From Methanocalculus natronophilus (GTDB lineage: Archaea > Halobacteriota > Methanomicrobia > Methanomicrobiales > Methanocorpusculaceae), in assembly GCF_038751955.1 (NCBI RefSeq), contig NZ_JBCEXH010000004.1, positions 62,001-126,000 of the forward strand: a stretch of DNA of 64,000 nt. Direction: 5' to 3'. Shown one piece after another: positions 8,499 to 18,236 of this stretch. A program made the translations under genes and the position numbers. Within the stretch, counting starts at the first letter, position 1. Each line of letters begins with the position of its first letter. The notes below the pieces were generated by a model. That model saw only the letters and a list, made by a program, of their open reading frames with translations. It made no database searches and was not told the DNA's origin.

Positions 8499-9710
8499 TC
8501 AATATTCAAAATTTCGTGCCGGAATGAGTGAGATTTGTTTTCCGGATACGATCATAGTCTCTTCCTGATCATACGTCAGAATGTATCCAGCATCAAGCCC
8601 GAAGAAATCCATTGCCTCCAGCAACCCCCCTATCTCCCGATCTTTATTCCTGCTATTGACTTCATAACAGACCTGTATCGCCTTTGTAATCTTCGTCTGT
8701 TCTTTCACAATGAAGTCGCACTCACCCTTCTCCCTGAAATAGAAGAGTTCACGGTATCTCTTCCTGAGCTCCAGAAAAACATGGTTCTCAAGGAACCTGC
8801 CACGATCCTCTGAAAAGAGAACTGAATTTGCATGGATCAGCCCGTTATCTATGGCATATGCCTTCCTTGGATTGATCTGCCTGCTTTTTTGGGAGTACGA
8901 GAACCGTGGGAGGGTGAAGATGATGTATGCATCTTCAAGGAGATTCAGATATGATGCAATGGTGGTTTTTGATCCAATAGCAGAAAATTTCTTATGCAAT
9001 TTCGAAAGCGTGAACTCTCTGGAAATATTTCCAAGCAGGTGGATTGCAAGTTCAGTTACCATTCCCGGATTTTTTACGGGGTTTCTGTAGATGATATCCC
9101 GCGCGATGATGTCCATCAACAGGTTCTGCAGGACCTCATCCAGCCCGGTTCTCAGGTACTCCGGAAAGCCGCCGGAAGAGAGATAATCCCTAAAAGAATC
9201 TGCTGAATCTTTGCATTCCATATAGTTTAGATATTCATCATATGAGAATGGAAAGAGCTCTATTCGCAGATTTCTTCCTGTTAATTTTGTCCCGAGATCC
9301 CGGCTCAAAAGTGATGCATTCGATCCGGTAATGATCACCTTCTTCTTCCGATCGAGAAGATATCTCACATATGATTCCCAACCGGGAAGGTTCTGGATCT
9401 CATCAAAATAATAGAGATCCTTTTCTCCAAACTCCTCATAAAAAACTTCTTCCAGCAGTGCAATGTCTTTGAGTTCAAACTCAGCAAGACGGGGATCTTC
9501 AAAATTCAGGTAAAAAAACTCCTCTTCTCTCTTCATCGACTGGAGAAGGAGTGTGCTTTTCCCACATCTTCGTATGCCTGATATAATAATAGCAAAGTTT
9601 TCACGTGGCGTCACCCGTACCAGTTCCTGCCGTATAACACCCGGACTGAACTTCTCTAATGCATCTCTCTCTGATCTCAGGATTGTGGCGAGCTCACTCT
9701 TCAGGATCAT
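8499..9710 (-). CDS. AAA-family ATPase with DUF4143-like C-terminal domain
   Basis: A roughly 403-residue ATPase. Walker A is 'GIRRCGKSTLL', Walker B is 'LYYFDEIQNLPGW', and 'VIITGSNASLLSRD' follows as the sensor. The C-terminal half ('EYLNYME', 'GGFPEYLRTG', 'ARDIIYRNPVKN', 'KAYAIDNGLI', then an 'ELRKR...FYFREKGECDFIV' nuclease-like E-CDF patch) is the DUF4143 arrangement common in archaeal accessory regions. The function is unknown; the C-terminal fold resembles a restriction-endonuclease-like domain. The start is placed at 'MILKSELATIL'; upstream codons to 9752 are open but unlike the family. It is AT-rich and lies in an accessory patch with a broken TA pair, so it was likely acquired. Confidence 0.85.
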   Translation of the reverse strand: MILKSELATILRSERDALEKFSPGVIRQELVRVTPRENFAIIISGIRRCGKSTLLLQSMKREEEFFYLNFEDPRLAEFELKDIALLEEVFYEEFGEKDLYYFDEIQNLPGWESYVRYLLDRKKKVIITGSNASLLSRDLGTKLTGRNLRIELFPFSYDEYLNYMECKDSADSFRDYLSSGGFPEYLRTGLDEVLQNLLMDIIARDIIYRNPVKNPGMVTELAIHLLGNISREFTLSKLHKKFSAIGSKTTIASYLNLLEDAYIIFTLPRFSYSQKSRQINPRKAYAIDNGLIHANSVLFSEDRGRFLENHVFLELRKRYRELFYFREKGECDFIVKEQTKITKAIQVCYEVNSRNKDREIGGLLEAMDFFGLDAGYILTYDQEETMIVSGKQISLIPARNFEY

Positions 9711-9756
9711 GCTATAGTGAAAAGGAACATGGGAAATGATAAAAGTATTCATTCCT

Positions 9757-9810
9757 ATTGGACAGTATTGAACACTTCAATTGGACAAAAATGACCATTG
9801 GAAATGGACA
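9757..9810. repeat. Three ATTGGACA-type short repeats
   Basis: ATTGGACA occurs at 9757-9764 and 9780-9787, and a split copy ATTGGAAATGGACA at 9797-9810. The copies are direct, about 17-23 bp apart, and lie just upstream of the ATPase gene in a 186-bp gap that otherwise shows no gene. They could be a regulator-binding array or the scar of an insertion; they are too short and irregular for CRISPR. Confidence 0.35.
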
Positions 9811-9938
9811 CTAATCACATTTGAACAGGATTTTAAAAAAAATGATGTAAAACGTCGTGGTATACCGCAACCTGATGCGTATCTATAGAATGGTATGCAG
9901 ATTACCAATGAAGAAATAAAGTTTTTCAGGCACCCTGC

Positions 9939-10418
9939 CTAAAACGAATCAAGTGAGACCGAGCCAAACTCGTCTGCAACCTGCCGGATATTGGTGACGC
10001 CAAATGCCGTCTGGACAATTTCAAGATCAAGAGCAGCTGCTGCATCAACCATGTAATCAAGGATATCAACAGAGAGCTCTTTCTTCTCGCGTGACTTTCG
10101 CATCTGGTCCATCAGAAACGTCACCTGGGCTGGGTCTTCACTCCTGAGTTTTGCAAGCGTGATGACACACATCGATATTCTGGTGAGGTTTCTATCAGTA
10201 CCGGTAATCGTATCAAAGAAGTTTTTGAGAACCTGTGCCTGATAGACCTCGCCAGCCATACGTAATAGTTCCTTCTCATCAAGGTAATATAAGGCTTTCG
10301 ATGGTTTGAGGGTCTTTCGGCTTGTTTTGGATACCTGCCATGCAAACCCGTCACCGCTGTTTGGAAGAGGGATGGCCATAGGGCTATTCTGGCTGGCCAC
10401 ACCCGGCACCACCAGCAA
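9939..10418 (-). CDS. Hypothetical protein, possibly 5'-frameshifted
   Basis: From a TTG at 10418 this encodes 159 residues; an internal ATG at 10376 is also possible. The body is mostly alpha-helical and charged ('YYLDEKELLRMAGEVYQAQ', 'LMDQMRKSREKKELSVDIL') and matches no family I know. A strong Shine-Dalgarno (GGAGG) followed by a TTG at 10462 lies upstream in another frame, which reads 'MNEISQETGAPQERD' before losing sense. Adding one T in the GATTGC sequence would join that leader to 'LLVVPGVASQ' here, so a 1-nt deletion is plausible. It starts 12 nt downstream of the relE remnant and may belong to that operon. Confidence 0.55.
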   Translation of the reverse strand: MLVVPGVASQNSPMAIPLPNSGDGFAWQVSKTSRKTLKPSKALYYLDEKELLRMAGEVYQAQVLKNFFDTITGTDRNLTRISMCVITLAKLRSEDPAQVTFLMDQMRKSREKKELSVDILDYMVDAAAALDLEIVQTAFGVTNIRQVADEFGSVSLDSF

Positions 10419-10474
10419 TCCCTTTCCTGTGGAGCGCCCGTCTCCTGTGATATCTCATTCAAGGCGCCTCCTCT

Positions 10475-10741
10475 CTATACTTTTCTGTACACTGCACGAC
10501 GGTGATCTATCTCAAGGACAAGTATCAGAAGCTGCTCATCCTCAATAGTGAGTATCGCACGGTAGCTCCAAACCCTCCATGAATAGAGGACTGTTGGAGA
10601 TCCGGTCTTCAGCTTCCTGACGTGCGCATAGGGCTCATCCTGAATCGCGGAGAGTCAACGGATGATCCGTTCTGCATCAGATGAAGAAAGAGATCGGAGA
10701 TCGCGCCGTGCACGTGCTGTATAGGAGAGGGTGTATCTCAT
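10475..10741 (-). pseudogene. relE: RelE/ParE-family toxin with internal TGA stop
   Basis: From the ATG at 10741 the frame reads 'MRYTLSYTARARRDLRSL' and hits TGA at codon 29 (10655-10657). Beyond it the same frame continues without interruption for 59 codons: 'HVRKLKTGSP', 'YSWRVWSYRAILTIEDE', 'LVLEIDHRRAVYRKV' and a TAG at 10475. That is the full RelE core with the conserved basic residues and C-terminal 'R-x-x-Y'. Apart from the one stop it looks intact (88 codons), so inactivation is recent. The relB-type antitoxin gene is directly upstream. UGA is not known to be decoded in these methanogens. Confidence 0.82.
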
Positions 10742-10783
10742 GGGTATACAGTTTCATTGGCCGACCGTATACTGGAAGATACG

Positions 10784-11017
10784 TCATCGAACTCCAAATT
10801 CTTTTTTGATCTCCTCTTCTGAATAGATCCGTCCCGCTTTCAGATCCTGGAGCGCCTCTTCGATCCCCAGAATCGCCTCATCACTGAGAGGTTCGGTATC
10901 AATGGCCAGATCCAGGAGACGTCTCACGACATTATTGTATGATTCCCTGGAATAGCACTTCAGGTCATCAAGCCGGCTCTTCACCTCTGTTGAGACCTGG
11001 ATGGTCGTAATTCCCAT
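10784..11017 (-). CDS. RelB/VapB-like antitoxin
   Basis: A 77-residue protein beginning 'MGITTIQVSTEVKSRLDDLK', a ribbon-helix-helix DNA-binding start, followed by an acidic helix with 'EEALQDLKAGRIYSEEEIKK', the toxin-wrapping tail common in archaeal RelB/VapB antitoxins. The partner relE follows after 42 nt but carries a stop codon. Direct repeats ATAGGT at 11016-11021 and 11026-11031, ten bases apart and overlapping the start codon, would suit autorepression by a ribbon-helix-helix dimer. Confidence 0.8.
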   Translation of the reverse strand: MGITTIQVSTEVKSRLDDLKCYSRESYNNVVRRLLDLAIDTEPLSDEAILGIEEALQDLKAGRIYSEEEIKKEFGVR

Positions 11018-11069
11018 AGGTATCTATAGGTCTGTATTGTGCCGTAAAGATAATCCAGGGAAATCCCCG

Positions 11070-12236
11070 TCACTTCGCGGTGCTCACAATCCTGATGATA
11101 TCGCCGTTTTTGAGTTCGGTTGTATCCTTGATCCGCATCTTTGACCGTGCATCAACAGCATGCAGGAAACCCTTTCCAATATCTGTGTGTACCCGGAAGG
11201 CAAGATCGCGGGGGTTCGATCCCTTCTCCATGAGGAACGCATCAGGCAGAACCCTGCCTTTTCCATCGGTGAAATGGCTCTCATCCTCAACCGGATAGAC
11301 AACAATCAGTCCAAGGAGCGAGAAGACGGCAGTATTGATCGCCTGCTGCACCCCGGTGCCGTGCAGCCGCTGCATCTGCACCCGTATCAGTTCAAGCCCC
11401 TTCTTCTGCTGCGGTGACAATGCGGCCTCCTCAACTTCAAGAAACCCCGGATCCCCCGGAATATACCTGATCAGATCAGCTGCCGCCGCATTTCTGAGTG
11501 CAAGTTCTCCTGCTGCAGTTGCGCGCATCATCTCCTGATCAAGCTCCTTGAGCATCTCATCGGTTGCCAGATCTGCTTTGTTTGCCACCACAACAGTCGG
11601 CTTGTTGATAGCAACCAGGGCATCTGCAAACATGCTAAGTGCAGCAAGATCTGCTTTGAAGAGATCCACCTCGGTTGCATCAAGGGCGGATCTGATATCA
11701 TCTGCTGAAATTGCAAGCCCGGCAAGCGCGTCTGCGAGAAGCTCAATGAGTGCCGGTTCTTTTCCCTGCGAAGTCCGGATCAGGCGGGGGAGATGCTTCT
11801 CGATGATGCCTGCAACCCACATTGCCATCTCCACATTGAGAAAGCGGACATCTTCCATGGGGTCCCGGGTACCCGGATCGACCGGGTTGCCTTCGGCATC
11901 AGTTCCCCCGCTCGCATCAACCACCTGGATGATGGCATCTGCTGCACGCAGGTGATCGAGGAACTGGTTGCCAAGCCCTTTTCCCTTGTGCGCATCCGGC
12001 ACAAGCCCGGCGACATCAATCAGTTCAACCCCGATAAACCGGTTTCCTTCCTTACAGATGCCGCAATCCAGCCCGAGTTCTCTGCAGGGGCAGGGTGTCC
12101 GGACATAGGCGACACCATGGTTTGCATCGATGGTGGTGAAGGGATAATTTGCAATCTCGACATCTGCGAGCGTCGCGGCCTTAAAGAACGTCGACTTTCC
12201 GCAGTTTGGTTTTCCAGCAAGAGCAAGCGTGATCAT
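11070..12236 (-). CDS. YchF/Obg-family GTP/ATPase with TGS domain
   Basis: A 388-residue P-loop protein of the archaeal YchF branch. G1 is 'GKPNCGKST', G3 is 'LIDVAGLVPDAHKGKGLGN' and G4 is 'VVANKADL'; the C terminus carries a TGS domain ('DAFLMEKGSNPRDLAFRVHT', 'LKNGDIIRIVS'). Between G1 and G3 there is a cysteine-rich insert ('TPCPCRELGLDCGICKEG') seen in archaeal members and possibly metal-binding. These proteins bind ribosomes and hydrolyse nucleotide, with a role in translation quality control inferred from relatives. It is divergent from the next gene, whose upstream open codons overlap this start. Confidence 0.93.
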   Translation of the reverse strand: MITLALAGKPNCGKSTFFKAATLADVEIANYPFTTIDANHGVAYVRTPCPCRELGLDCGICKEGNRFIGVELIDVAGLVPDAHKGKGLGNQFLDHLRAADAIIQVVDASGGTDAEGNPVDPGTRDPMEDVRFLNVEMAMWVAGIIEKHLPRLIRTSQGKEPALIELLADALAGLAISADDIRSALDATEVDLFKADLAALSMFADALVAINKPTVVVANKADLATDEMLKELDQEMMRATAAGELALRNAAAADLIRYIPGDPGFLEVEEAALSPQQKKGLELIRVQMQRLHGTGVQQAINTAVFSLLGLIVVYPVEDESHFTDGKGRVLPDAFLMEKGSNPRDLAFRVHTDIGKGFLHAVDARSKMRIKDTTELKNGDIIRIVSTAK

Positions 12237-12273
12237 CGTAATTCACATGTACGACCGATGCATATTAACATGC

Positions 12274-12864
12274 ATGGGATATATCACGCGACCAACTGCA
12301 TACTTTGATGCGCCCGGCCCGGCAAACACCGCTGATGCTGTGGAACTTGCCGTTTCACGGGCGCAGGAACTGGAGAGCAGAACAATTGTGCTTGCGAGCA
12401 CATCCGGCGCAACAGCACGCGCGTTCATGGAGGCGGCACGGGGAAAAGATATCCGGCTTGTCGTGGTGACGCATGTCGTCGGGTTTGCAGAACCCGGCGT
12501 CTCTGAGTTTGAGGACGATGCAAAAGACGCCCTGCTCGCTGAAGGTCACCTCGTCGTCACCGGCACCCATGCCCTCTCCGGGCTTGAACGCTCGCTCTCG
12601 CGGGCCGCCCGGATAGGCGGGGGCTCACGCACCGAGGCGATTGCAGAAGCCCTCAGGCGCGTTATTGCTGTCGGCATGAAGGTGGCGGTCGAATGCGTGC
12701 TGATCGCAAGCGACCAGGGAGCGATCTCTATCCACGATGAGGTGGTGGCTGTTGGAGGAACCGCAACCGGTGCAGACTGTGTCGCTGTCATCCGTCCAGG
12801 CCACACCGCATCGTTTTTTGATCTGCAGGTACGGGAGATCGTTGCGATGCCGAGAAACCGGTGA
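12274..12864 (+). CDS. Pyruvate kinase C-terminal-domain-like protein
   Basis: A 196-residue protein made of a single alpha/beta domain like the C-terminal (allosteric) domain of pyruvate kinase, without the catalytic barrel: 'TADAVELAVSRAQELESRTI', 'LASTSGATARAFMEAARG', 'VVVTHVVGFAEPG'. Its biochemical role is unknown. The ATG at 12274 fits; a GTG at 12229 is in frame but would overlap ychF. It is followed 3 nt later by a membrane protein gene, so the two form an operon. Confidence 0.8.
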   Translation: MGYITRPTAYFDAPGPANTADAVELAVSRAQELESRTIVLASTSGATARAFMEAARGKDIRLVVVTHVVGFAEPGVSEFEDDAKDALLAEGHLVVTGTHALSGLERSLSRAARIGGGSRTEAIAEALRRVIAVGMKVAVECVLIASDQGAISIHDEVVAVGGTATGADCVAVIRPGHTASFFDLQVREIVAMPRNR

Positions 12865-12867
12865 TCC

Positions 12868-13701
12868 ATGATCCGCGAAGCCCTGGCCGATACCCTCGGC
12901 CACCTGAAGAACTATCCGCTCCTCTGGGCAGGAGGCCTGATTGCTGCCTTGATCACGCTTTTGGATCTCCTCATTGCAGGAACAGATACCGTACTTGCAG
13001 GAAGATTTCAGATCCTCGCGTTCCTGGTCTTTCCTTTCATCATAGCAGGGAGCTATGGCATCATCAGGGAAAAAGAGGGCTCCCTTGCCCTCTATGCACA
13101 ATATGGGATGGAATACTACTTCCGTGTCCTGCTGCCGCTTCTGATCATTCTCTTTGCGGTACTCCTGACAATACTGCTTGTTCTCTTCAGCATCTCCATT
13201 GTCGGAATCGCTCCGACAGCAGATCTCGCCTTCTTCCTTGGAATGGGTGTTTCTGTTCCGATCCTTCTTCTCACGTATTTCTATGATGCCTTTGCAGTAT
13301 TCCGTGACGAGAAGATCTTTGACTCGATCAGGGCAAGCATCACGATGGTGCTGGCATACTCCTGGAAAATCCTCCTCTTCGTTGCTGTGAATATTGCTGT
13401 CCTTGGGTCTCTTCTCTTTGGCCTTGCCTTTGTCTGGGCCGGGCTCCTCTGGGAATCGATGAGTGAGATTGCAGAGATGGATCCAGAGATCATCAGTGCG
13501 ATGACAGGAGACGAGGTGATGGCAATGCTCGGCCCTGACGCGCTCTTTGCAACCGCAGTTGTCCTCTTTATCTGGGCGACCATTGCAACTCCGTTTACAA
13601 TTGCCTTCAAAGCCGCATTCTTCCAGCGCCTGGAACAGGCACCCCGTGTGGAACAGCAGGTGGGTGTCTATGATGAGAAAGGCAGATGGTATAAGTATTA
13701 A
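12868..13701 (+). CDS. Multispanning membrane protein, unknown function
   Basis: A 277-residue protein with five or six hydrophobic helices in the glycerophosphoryl-phosphodiesterase-membrane-domain style often seen in archaeal uncharacterised proteins: 'LKNYPLLWAGGLIAALITLL', long segments around residues 45-62, 88-112, 122-140 and 165-190, and a last one near 225-250. A conserved-looking 'YDAFAVFRDEKIFDSI' sits between helices. There is no catalytic motif. It lies 3 nt after the pyruvate-kinase-like gene, so the two are translationally linked. Confidence 0.75.
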   Translation: MIREALADTLGHLKNYPLLWAGGLIAALITLLDLLIAGTDTVLAGRFQILAFLVFPFIIAGSYGIIREKEGSLALYAQYGMEYYFRVLLPLLIILFAVLLTILLVLFSISIVGIAPTADLAFFLGMGVSVPILLLTYFYDAFAVFRDEKIFDSIRASITMVLAYSWKILLFVAVNIAVLGSLLFGLAFVWAGLLWESMSEIAEMDPEIISAMTGDEVMAMLGPDALFATAVVLFIWATIATPFTIAFKAAFFQRLEQAPRVEQQVGVYDEKGRWYKY

Positions 13702-13766
13702 CGACAGGCAGGACTCCTGCTCACTCTTCTTTTAGTAAAAACAATCCGGGTGCTGTTATCGGCAAT

Positions 13767-14966
13767 TCAGAAGAAGAGCAGCACCATCAGGCCAGCAGCA
13801 ATCCCTCCGCCTGCCGTTGCAAGGAGATTGGTCCCTGCATTCCCGACAGTCCCCCTGTTTTCCAGGGTGGCGCCGATGAGGCTGTCGATGTTTGTTCCGA
13901 TCAGGCCTGCAAGTGTACAGATCAGAAACATTTCAGCGGTGATCATCCCAAACCCAAGTGCGATCCCGGCGATGGCAACTGATCCAACCAGTGCGGCTAC
14001 CTCTCCCCGTAGCGTCACCCCGCCGTTTGTTCCCTCAGGAACACGCCTGAAGGTTGTGATCATATAGGGCTGCCCGCCGGTCACACCGATCTCAGATGCC
14101 ACGGTATCGGCTGTTGCAGTTGCAACACTCCCGACAAAGACCGCAGCCCAGATCGGCTCCCCCGTCAGCCCGAAGAGCACAGCGGCAACAGTGCCGACGA
14201 GGCAGTTAGAGAAGGCATTCATATACCCGCGTGCGCCACCCCGCTCCTGTTCAACACCCATGGATTGCTTCTGATTATACTGGTAGCGGGTACTGGCAGA
14301 TCCGATGATGAAGAAGGCAAGCATCACCAGGAACCAGCTGACATCAGCAAAGACCATCAGCAGGACTCCGATAAGCGCGCCTGCAAAGAGCCCGGAGAGA
14401 TCTGCTGCCCCGATCCGGTAGGAGAAATACCCAAAGAGCACCGCAATAGTGAATGCGAGAGCCAGAATCTGGATATCCACCTGAAACCCGAGTTCCAGGA
14501 AGAGGAACAGCGTCATGGCAACACCGAGCATGATGATCATCTGGGCATCGTCACGTCCTGCCAGAATGGAGCGAAGCAGCAGCGCCACCAGAACCCCGAT
14601 GATGAGGACAAGCGGCTGAATATAGCCGAGATAGAGCATCACCAGGAATGCACCGGCAGATGCCCCTGCGGTATAATGAATATATGCCCGTGGCCTGCAC
14701 CCTCCCGCACGATAGGCAAGTTCTCCAGAGAGAACAATTGCGATCGTTGCACCAAACGCAACAAGCGGCAGCAGTCCTGTTGCATAGAGGATGGCTGTTG
14801 CACCGAGTGCAACCGATATGTACTGTGTCCCCCGGATCAGCAGAAGAACTGCTGAAAAGGCGATAACAAGCATCGAGAAGAGCCAGGGGGGCTGAATGAA
14901 GGGAGCAACCAGTATGCCGGCGATGGCGAGTGCGGAAGCGGCCAGGAGGCGGGGCGGGACCTTCAT
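13767..14966 (-). CDS. DUF92 membrane protein (phytol kinase/CDP-alcohol-like family)
   Basis: A 399-residue polytopic membrane protein. The C-terminal two thirds carries the DUF92 pattern: 'GSASTRYQYNQKQSMGV', 'ERGGARGYMNAFSNCLVG', 'TADTVASEIGVTGGQPYMIT', 'TNGGVTLRGEVAALVGS' and 'TNIDSLIGATLENRG'. Relatives include plant phytyl-phosphate kinase VTE6, so a polyprenyl-phosphate kinase role is possible but unproven in archaea. Its ATG is about 100 bp from the divergent valS start. Confidence 0.9.
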   Translation of the reverse strand: MKVPPRLLAASALAIAGILVAPFIQPPWLFSMLVIAFSAVLLLIRGTQYISVALGATAILYATGLLPLVAFGATIAIVLSGELAYRAGGCRPRAYIHYTAGASAGAFLVMLYLGYIQPLVLIIGVLVALLLRSILAGRDDAQMIIMLGVAMTLFLFLELGFQVDIQILALAFTIAVLFGYFSYRIGAADLSGLFAGALIGVLLMVFADVSWFLVMLAFFIIGSASTRYQYNQKQSMGVEQERGGARGYMNAFSNCLVGTVAAVLFGLTGEPIWAAVFVGSVATATADTVASEIGVTGGQPYMITTFRRVPEGTNGGVTLRGEVAALVGSVAIAGIALGFGMITAEMFLICTLAGLIGTNIDSLIGATLENRGTVGNAGTNLLATAGGGIAAGLMVLLFF

Positions 14967-15064
14967 GAACAGAGAAGAGTTGGCTCAAGAACGAGAAGAA
15001 GGTTCTTATCCGGAATCCTGGATCTGCGAACAGTATATCAGATGACGCAGACAACCCTGTATAA

Positions 15065-17662
15065 ATGTCGTCACCCGAGGATCTCCAAAAGACCTATGAT
15101 TATACCGAAGTCGAGCGGCGCTGGCTCGATCTCTGGCAGGATGAAGATTTTTATTTTGACTGGAATTCGGATAAACCCCGCTACATCATCGATACTCCTC
15201 CCCCCTACCCGACCGGCCGCCTCCATATCGGGCATGCCCTGAACTGGGTATACATGGATATTGTTGCCCGGTATAAACGGATGCGGGGCTACAATGTGAT
15301 GTTTCCGCAAGGGTGGGACTGCCACGGACTCCCAACCGAGGTGAAAGTCGAGGAGATCCATGGGATCACGAAAAATGACGTGCCACGTGATGAGTTCAGG
15401 GAGATGTGCCGGGCACTGACACGGGAGAATATCGAGACGATGCGCAACTCCATCCGGGTGATGGGATTCTCGGTGGACTGGAGCTCGGAATATATCACCA
15501 TGGATGAGAGCTACTACCGCCTCACCCAGGAGTCGTTTCTCAGGATGCTTGAGAACGGCTATATCTACCAGTCAGAGCACCCGGTCAACTTCTGCACCAG
15601 GTGCGAGACCGCAATTGCGTTTGCCGAAGTCGCCTACTCTGATAATGTCACCCGCCTCAACTACTTTGACTTCGACGGCCTTGAGATTGCAACCACGCGC
15701 CCAGAACTCCTCGCAGCGTGTGTGGCAGTCGCCGTGCACCCGGACGATACCCGCTACCGCGATCTGGTTGGCAACCATCTGACGGTTCCGATCTTTACGT
15801 ATCCTGTCCCGGTGGTCGCAGATGAGGCGGTCGATCCGGCATTTGGATCCGGTGCGGTGATGATCTGCACCTTCGGTGACAGGCAGGATGTCGTCTGGTG
15901 GAAGACCCACAATCTCGATCTCAGGCCTGCAATTGACCAGCAGGGTGTGATGACGTCGATCTGCGGATCATATGCCGGGATGACGGCATCGGAATGCAGA
16001 AACGCCATCCTCTCGGCCATGAAGGATCAGGGTATCCTGATCCGGCAGGAGGAACTTCCCCAGCGTGTCGGAACATGCTGGCGCTGCGGAACCCCAATTG
16101 AGATCCTCTCTGCCCGGCAATGGTTTGTCAAAGTGCAGGCTGATGAGATAACCAGGTCTGCACGCGAGATAACGTGGTATCCGGAACATATGCTGACCCG
16201 CCTCCTGAACTGGACACAACAGATGGAGTGGGACTGGTGTATCTCCCGCCAGCGCCTCTTTGCAACACCTATCCCGGTCTGGTTCTGTCTCGACTGCGGG
16301 CAGATGGTTCTTCCGGATGCGCAGGACCTCCCCATTGACCCGACGATCGACTCTCCGAAGAATCCCTGTGCGGAATGCGGATCGACCTCCTTTAAAGGAG
16401 AGACCGATGTCCTTGATACCTGGATGGATTCATCCATCTCACCACTTGCCGTCTGCAGGTGGGATGGCAGAAAGACGCCTGATACCTATCCCACCCAGCT
16501 CCGCCCCCAGGGCCATGACATCATCCGGACATGGGCCTTCTACACCATCCTCAGGTCAGTTGCACTCACCGGGAAAAAACCATGGGATGCGATCATGATC
16601 AACGGGATGGTGCTTGGTGAAGACGGGTTCAAGATGTCCAAATCAAGGAACAATGTCATCACCCCGGACGAACTGATCGACCGGCACGGGGTGGACGCGC
16701 TCCGCCAGTGGGCAGCAGCAGGCGGGGCAACCGGATCTGACATCACCTTCAGCTGGAACGATGTCGTTGCTGCCTCGCGGTTCCAGACAAAGATGTGGAA
16801 TATCGTCCGGTTCTCCCTGCTCCAGATTAGAAAAGATGATACACATCCTGCGGATGCTCCATCCGAACTTGCGGATCGCTGGCTCCTGTCCCGGCTCTCA
16901 GAAACCCTTGCCGAAGTGACCGATGCCCTTGATAACTACCAGTATGACCGTGGGCTGCGAGCCATCCGTGACTTTGCCTGGTCTTCACTTGCAGACAACT
17001 ATCTTGAACTGGTCAAGGGCAGGCTCTATTCTGATCTCCCCTCACGTGGTGGTGCGGTCTACACCCTTCGCCTGACGCTGGATGCACTCTGCCGGATGAT
17101 CGCGCCCTATACTCCGTTCTTCGCATCCGAATGCTATCATCATCTCACCGGGAACCGGGTGATTGATCAGTCGTGGCCTGAGATCCCACTGGATGATGCC
17201 ACATCCCTCCAGGATGGTGATCTGCTCGTCTCGATCGTTTCGCTTCTCAGGAAATACAAGCACGATGCCGGACTGGCCCTGAATGCTCCACTTGGTCATG
17301 TGACAGTCTATACTCCGGGCCGTTCTATCAATGATGGTGGTGATGCCGGGAGAACGACCAATGCGGAGATCGATTGGCGATCAACCGAACCGCGTCTTGA
17401 CCGCGTGCTCTCGGATGTCACCTTCAATATGGGGATCATCGGCCCCGCCTTCAGAAAAGATGCAGGCGCCGTGATGGCAGCAATCAGGTCACTTCCACCG
17501 GAAACACTTGAAGCAGGAGTCAGTTCGGTTGAGATTGCGGGATCACCACGCGAGATTCCGGAGGGTGCATATACCCCGGTATTCTCCTATGCAATTGAGG
17601 GGGAAGAGGTGGATCTCCTTACGATCCCGGATGTGGTTCTCGCAATCCGCAGACGCGCCTGA
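15065..17662 (+). CDS. valS: Valyl-tRNA synthetase
   Basis: A class I synthetase, 865 residues, attaching valine to tRNA-Val. The HIGH motif is '[13 protein letters not shown]' (about residue 53) and KMSKS is '[10 protein letters not shown]' (about residue 522). The CP1 editing domain lies between, and two CxxC zinc-type pairs are visible ('CWRCGTP', 'CLDCGQM', 'CAECGS'), as in archaeal ValRS. The anticodon-binding domain follows, with a short C terminus. Its last 44 bases overlap the 3' end of the convergent tmk gene. Confidence 0.97.
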   Translation: MSSPEDLQKTYDYTEVERRWLDLWQDEDFYFDWNSDKPRYIIDTPPPYPTGRLHIGHALNWVYMDIVARYKRMRGYNVMFPQGWDCHGLPTEVKVEEIHGITKNDVPRDEFREMCRALTRENIETMRNSIRVMGFSVDWSSEYITMDESYYRLTQESFLRMLENGYIYQSEHPVNFCTRCETAIAFAEVAYSDNVTRLNYFDFDGLEIATTRPELLAACVAVAVHPDDTRYRDLVGNHLTVPIFTYPVPVVADEAVDPAFGSGAVMICTFGDRQDVVWWKTHNLDLRPAIDQQGVMTSICGSYAGMTASECRNAILSAMKDQGILIRQEELPQRVGTCWRCGTPIEILSARQWFVKVQADEITRSAREITWYPEHMLTRLLNWTQQMEWDWCISRQRLFATPIPVWFCLDCGQMVLPDAQDLPIDPTIDSPKNPCAECGSTSFKGETDVLDTWMDSSISPLAVCRWDGRKTPDTYPTQLRPQGHDIIRTWAFYTILRSVALTGKKPWDAIMINGMVLGEDGFKMSKSRNNVITPDELIDRHGVDALRQWAAAGGATGSDITFSWNDVVAASRFQTKMWNIVRFSLLQIRKDDTHPADAPSELADRWLLSRLSETLAEVTDALDNYQYDRGLRAIRDFAWSSLADNYLELVKGRLYSDLPSRGGAVYTLRLTLDALCRMIAPYTPFFASECYHHLTGNRVIDQSWPEIPLDDATSLQDGDLLVSIVSLLRKYKHDAGLALNAPLGHVTVYTPGRSINDGGDAGRTTNAEIDWRSTEPRLDRVLSDVTFNMGIIGPAFRKDAGAVMAAIRSLPPETLEAGVSSVEIAGSPREIPEGAYTPVFSYAIEGEEVDLLTIPDVVLAIRRRA

Positions 17663-18236
17663 TCTCGTCTGCCACAAAGGAGGCGATCACCTCCATTTTT
17701 TCTTCTGCATCAATGAGCAGAAACCGCGCGGGATCTGACTCTGCGCGTGCAAGATACTCTTTCTGGACAGCGGCAAGCACTTCTTCACGCTCGAAATGCT
17801 CCAGTGCCTCTGCTGATCCGAGCCGCTCAAGAGCCCGGTCTACAGGGAGAACGAGGAGGAATGTCAGATCCGGGGTGATTGACCATCCCCTGTGCAGTGC
17901 GGCAAGCCACTCTCCTGGATCGTCAAGTATGCCAGCGAGTGTCACCTGCTGGTAGGCAAACCGTGAATCAGTAAACCGATCTGAGATCACGATCTTCTCC
18001 TCAGAAAGAGCTGGCAGCACAACCGTCTTCAGGTGTACTGCATGATCGGCGACAAAGAGCAGGGCTTCTGCTATCGGGTCGGTCTCTTCTGCAATCACCC
18101 TGCGGACCGCTTCCCCGATCCAGGTTGCACCGGGCTCCCGCGTGAAGACGCAGTCTATATCGGCAAGCCTGGTTTTGAGCGACTCAATCAACGTGCTCTT
18201 CCCGGATCCATCAATTCCCTCAATTGTTATCAGCAG
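17619..18236 (-). CDS. tmk: Thymidylate kinase, non-AUG/GUG/UUG start
   Basis: dTMP kinase makes dTDP for DNA synthesis. The P-loop '[12 protein letters not shown]', 'FTREPGATW', '[12 protein letters not shown]' and a lid region are all present, for about 205 residues. The P-loop is in frame upstream of the first usable TTG (18191). Between the preceding in-frame TGA and the P-loop the only near-cognate starts are ATT (18239) and CTG (18236 or 18233), placed 5-8 nt after GGAGGGG. The gene therefore seems to start at CTG or ATT. It overlaps the end of the HisA-like gene by 7 nt and valS tail-to-tail. Confidence 0.93.
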   Translation of the reverse strand: MLITIEGIDGSGKSTLIESLKTRLADIDCVFTREPGATWIGEAVRRVIAEETDPIAEALLFVADHAVHLKTVVLPALSEEKIVISDRFTDSRFAYQQVTLAGILDDPGEWLAALHRGWSITPDLTFLLVLPVDRALERLGSAEALEHFEREEVLAAVQKEYLARAESDPARFLLIDAEEKMEVIASFVADEIRRVCGLREPHPGS

